Below are positions 3,665-6,324 of a stretch of DNA of 6,324 nt, one piece after another. This DNA comes from Ectothiorhodospiraceae bacterium. GTDB taxonomy: Bacteria; Pseudomonadota; Gammaproteobacteria; Thiohalomonadales; Thiohalomonadaceae. The notes beneath the pieces were generated by a model. It ran no database searches, was not told the DNA's origin, and saw nothing but the letters and a program-made list of their open reading frames with translations. Within the stretch, counting starts at the first letter, position 1, and every line of letters begins with the position of its first letter. Location: assembly GCA_007125455.1 (NCBI GenBank), contig SLDE01000028.1, forward strand, positions 1 through 6,324, in the 5' to 3' direction. A program made the translations under genes and the position numbers.

Positions 3665-6271
3665 TTACCTCACGATACTTTGTCCATATTTCAACGCCTG
3701 ATTGAGCACATCCATGAGTTCGTCAACCTTAATGGGCTTGGTGATGTAGCGGAAAAAACCGGCTTTCATACCCCGTTCGATGTCATGGGGCATGGCATTG
3801 GCGCTGATCGCGATCACGGGGATGTGAGCGGTGAGCGGGTCTTCGTGCAGGATATGCATGGCCTCTGTGCCGCTCATGCCGGGGAGGTTTACGTCCATCA
3901 GTATGACCTCCGGCAACACCTGGCGTGCTAACTCGACGCCCTGCACGCCGTCTTCGGCACTGAGCATCTTGATCTCGGTGTGGCGTGCGGCAATCTGCTC
4001 GACCAGGCGAAGGTTGGCCGGGTTATCCTCTACATAGAGCAAGGTGTATGGGTGGTGCTCATAGGGCTTGGTTGCCGCTGTCTGTTCGGGTTCGTCATCT
4101 ATTGCGGACAGCTCTGGTGCTGCGCTGCTGGGGAGTTCGAACCAGAACACACTCCCCTCGCCAACGGTACTGTCAACACCAATGGCACCGCCCATCAGTT
4201 CGACCAGGCGCTTGGCCACCACCAGCCCGATCCCGGTTCCCTGCTCGCTGCCCTCGTCCTGTCCGAGACGGTTAAATGGCACGAAAAGCTGCTCGAGCTG
4301 ATCCGCTGAGAGACCGATCCCTGTGTCCATGATGCTCACGCGCACATTCCCGCTGCCTAGCTCGCGGTAGGACACTTCGATCTCCCCCGGATCACTGTTG
4401 TATTTGATGGCATTGGAGAGCAGATTGAGCAGGACCTGTTTGATCCGGGTTCTGTCTGCCCGTACGAAACTTGGGGTGGCGAATGTTGGGAAGATCAGGT
4501 GGATGTTGTTCTCCTGCGCCTGCGGCTCGATCATGGTTTGGCATTCGCGCAACACCTCGGCGAGGGAGACGGGCTCCTGGGAGATGGTGATCTGCCCTGA
4601 CTCCACCTTTGCCAGGTCGAGGATCTCGTTGATCAGCTTGAGCAAGTGCCATCCTGCTTCGAGGATCTGCTCTACGCCTTCCTGGTGGGTGGGGGATAGT
4701 GTTGCGGAATCTGACTCCATCAACTGTGCGAAGCCCAGGATAGCGTTAAGTGGGCTGCGCAGCTCATGACTCATGCTAGAGAGGAATTCCGATTTGGCCA
4801 GGTTCGCCTTGTCGGCAATCAGCCGTGCAGATTCCAGTTCGCTATTCTTCTCCTGCAGCGCCAGGTCGAGCAGTTTGCGCTCGGTGATGTCGCGGGCAGC
4901 GGCAAACACCCCCTGTAGTTTACGGTCACGATCGTAGAAGGTGGTCGCATTGAACGATACGGCGGTCTGTTTGCCGATACGCGACACGACCTCCAGCTCG
5001 TAGTTGGTGATCTTCTTCTTGAACAACACCAGCTTGATCCCGGCTTCGGCGAGGTCCGGGTTGGTGAAGAATTTCTTGAATGGCGAGCCAATCAGCTCGT
5101 AGCGTGTACTATCGGTTAGCTCCTCCATTTGCCGGTTGACATCGGTGATGATCCCGGATGGGTCGGTGGTCATGATGGCATCGACGTTTGATTCAAACAG
5201 GGAGCGGGTATAGAACTGGTTGTCGCGCAGGCGCTGGGAGAGCTGTTGCTGATCTTCCTCGCTCGCCTTGCGTGCAGTATTGTCTGTGCCGATCAGCAGG
5301 TAGCCGATGATCTCATTCTGTGCGTCTCGCAGGGCGGTAACAGAGACGATGGCCGGAAAGCGACTGCCATCCTTGCGGATGTAGGTCAGCTCGTAGATAT
5401 CTTCAATACCGCGTGACGCCTTAAATACCAGGGCCTCAAACCCTGGGGTAATCACCTCACCAAGCTCGGCACTCAAGGCGGCGGCGCGGACGATCAGCTC
5501 CTGCGGGTCGGAGATCTCGGCCGGGGTAAGCTTGTTTACCACATCGCCTGCCTGGTAGCCCAGCATATGCTCGGCCCCGACATTGAAGATCTGCACCACG
5601 CCCTTGGCGTCGGTGGCAATACTTGAGAAGTTTTCGCTGTTGAAGATAGCCCGCTGCAAGGCACCCACCCTCAACAGTTCTTCCTCCGCCTCTTTGCGGG
5701 CGGTGTTATCGCTGCTGATCAGCAGGTAGCCGATGATCGTGTCACCTTCATCACGCAATGCCGTGACTGACACAATGGCAGGCAGGCGACTGCCATCCTT
5801 GCGGATGTATGTCAGTTCGTAGATATCCTCTATCCCTCGCGAGGCCTTATACACCAGTGACTCGAAACCTGGGCCTATGCTGAAGCCGAATTCGAGACTC
5901 AACTCATCGCTGCGGCTGGTGACATCCTCCGGGCTGGATATCATGTCCGGTGACATCTTGTCGATGACATCGTTTGCCGCGTAACCCAACATGTGCTCCG
6001 AGCCGATATTGAAGACCTGAATAATCCCCTCGGCATCGGTCGCAATAAACGAGAATTTGGCACTGGTCAGAATGGCGTTCTCCAGTGCACCGGCCTTTAG
6101 CAGTGCCTTTTTTCTGCGTTTGCCCGGCTGGCTATCCGCGACCTGCTCCGCCTTCGGGATGGGCTCAGGGGCGGCTTGTTCGGTGAGTTTGAGCAACGCC
6201 TTGTTATCAACATCTTTAGACATAGGAGGGTCTCGATGAGATTTCACTCTGCCAGGGTTTGTGAATTGCAT
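3665..6271 (-). CDS. Soluble hybrid sensor histidine kinase (PAS-PAS-PAS-HisKA-HATPase-REC)
   Basis: This 868-residue protein has no membrane-spanning segment, so it should sense a cytoplasmic signal. After a polar N-terminal stretch (1-56) come two near-identical PAS domains (about 61-193 and 203-335), then a different PAS domain (about 353-466) and a coiled helix. The HisKA region has the phosphorylated His502 in SMSHELRSPLNA. The ATPase domain has the N box (N620 in LLSNAIKY), the G1 box DTGIGLS (649-655) and the G2 box GTGIGLVVAKR (678-688). The C-terminal receiver (about 742-860) has E748-D749, acceptor D793, S823 and K845. There is no Hpt domain. It probably autophosphorylates and passes phosphate to its own receiver, to the adjacent HD-GYP regulator, or both. 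PAS ligands cannot be read from sequence. The ATG at 6271 has a modest GGTGAG site; the in-frame ATG at 6223 (MSKDVDNK, 852 residues) is a fair alternative with a weaker site. Confidence 0.93.
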   Translation of the reverse strand: MQFTNPGRVKSHRDPPMSKDVDNKALLKLTEQAAPEPIPKAEQVADSQPGKRRKKALLKAGALENAILTSAKFSFIATDAEGIIQVFNIGSEHMLGYAANDVIDKMSPDMISSPEDVTSRSDELSLEFGFSIGPGFESLVYKASRGIEDIYELTYIRKDGSRLPAIVSVTALRDEGDTIIGYLLISSDNTARKEAEEELLRVGALQRAIFNSENFSSIATDAKGVVQIFNVGAEHMLGYQAGDVVNKLTPAEISDPQELIVRAAALSAELGEVITPGFEALVFKASRGIEDIYELTYIRKDGSRFPAIVSVTALRDAQNEIIGYLLIGTDNTARKASEEDQQQLSQRLRDNQFYTRSLFESNVDAIMTTDPSGIITDVNRQMEELTDSTRYELIGSPFKKFFTNPDLAEAGIKLVLFKKKITNYELEVVSRIGKQTAVSFNATTFYDRDRKLQGVFAAARDITERKLLDLALQEKNSELESARLIADKANLAKSEFLSSMSHELRSPLNAILGFAQLMESDSATLSPTHQEGVEQILEAGWHLLKLINEILDLAKVESGQITISQEPVSLAEVLRECQTMIEPQAQENNIHLIFPTFATPSFVRADRTRIKQVLLNLLSNAIKYNSDPGEIEVSYRELGSGNVRVSIMDTGIGLSADQLEQLFVPFNRLGQDEGSEQGTGIGLVVAKRLVELMGGAIGVDSTVGEGSVFWFELPSSAAPELSAIDDEPEQTAATKPYEHHPYTLLYVEDNPANLRLVEQIAARHTEIKMLSAEDGVQGVELARQVLPEVILMDVNLPGMSGTEAMHILHEDPLTAHIPVIAISANAMPHDIERGMKAGFFRYITKPIKVDELMDVLNQALKYGQSIVR

Positions 6272-6324
6272 ACGCGCTCACCGACAAGCACATAAAGTGC
6301 ATGGGTATCGCTTGCCTATCCCCA
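6272..6324 (-). promoter_or_regulatory. Partial upstream leader of the kinase gene
   Basis: Only 53 bases upstream of the first gene of the - strand unit are visible. On the - strand they hold a short inverted repeat, GCAC-TTTAT-GTGC (6287-6299), and a longer alternative pairing of GGCAAGC (6310-6316) with GCTTGTC (6282-6288) that shares bases with it. GGTGAG lies 5 bases before the ATG at 6271. No convincing -35/-10 pair can be seen, and the promoter may lie beyond the window. The hairpins are short enough to be chance. Confidence 0.25.

Noticed and set aside
1..6324. CRISPR arrays, tRNA or rRNA genes, phage genes, transposase genes
   Set aside because: No regularly spaced short repeats, no cloverleaf or rRNA-like segment, and no phage or transposase motifs were seen on either strand. 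The only mobile-element sign is the non-coding repeat family.

Overview
The window looks like gammaproteobacterial DNA. G+C content is moderate to high, the signalling proteins are typical of large proteobacterial two-component repertoires, and the intergenic spaces carry REP-like hairpin repeats of a kind common in environmental Gammaproteobacteria. I cannot name the genus from sequence alone.

Left third (1-1625), read on the + strand. The window opens with the last codons of an unidentified gene (stop at 72-74). A repeat-rich spacer follows (about 75-356). Next is a short nucleotidyltransferase-fold remnant (357-641) whose first codons lie inside repeat sequence, overlapped at its 3' end by what may be the first codons of a lost HEPN partner (628-708). 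The only intact gene here is a predicted periplasmic glutathione-peroxidase-like thiol peroxidase (776-1327). A second, diverged copy of the spacer repeat (about 1398-1580) lies between this gene and the convergent genes to its right.

Right two thirds (1626-6271), read on the - strand. Four genes lie in one direction and probably form one transcription unit. In order of transcription they are: a soluble 868-residue hybrid histidine kinase (PAS-PAS-PAS-HisKA-HATPase-REC); a 354-residue RpfG-type response regulator (REC plus HD-GYP, a predicted cyclic-di-GMP phosphodiesterase); a 142-residue MerR-like DNA-binding protein; and a 156-residue degenerate receiver-domain protein. The first two genes are 7 bp apart, the second and third 71 bp, and the last two overlap by 4 bp (ATGA). 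The first pair is a standard design: a cytoplasmic sensor kinase controlling cyclic-di-GMP breakdown. The MerR-like protein and the unusual receiver are the uncommon part and could be a transcriptional output arm of the same pathway. That link is inferred from gene order and spacing only.

The best candidates for something new are this four-gene signalling module with its altered receiver, and the intergenic repeat family, in which two hairpin stems show compensating base changes between the two copies.
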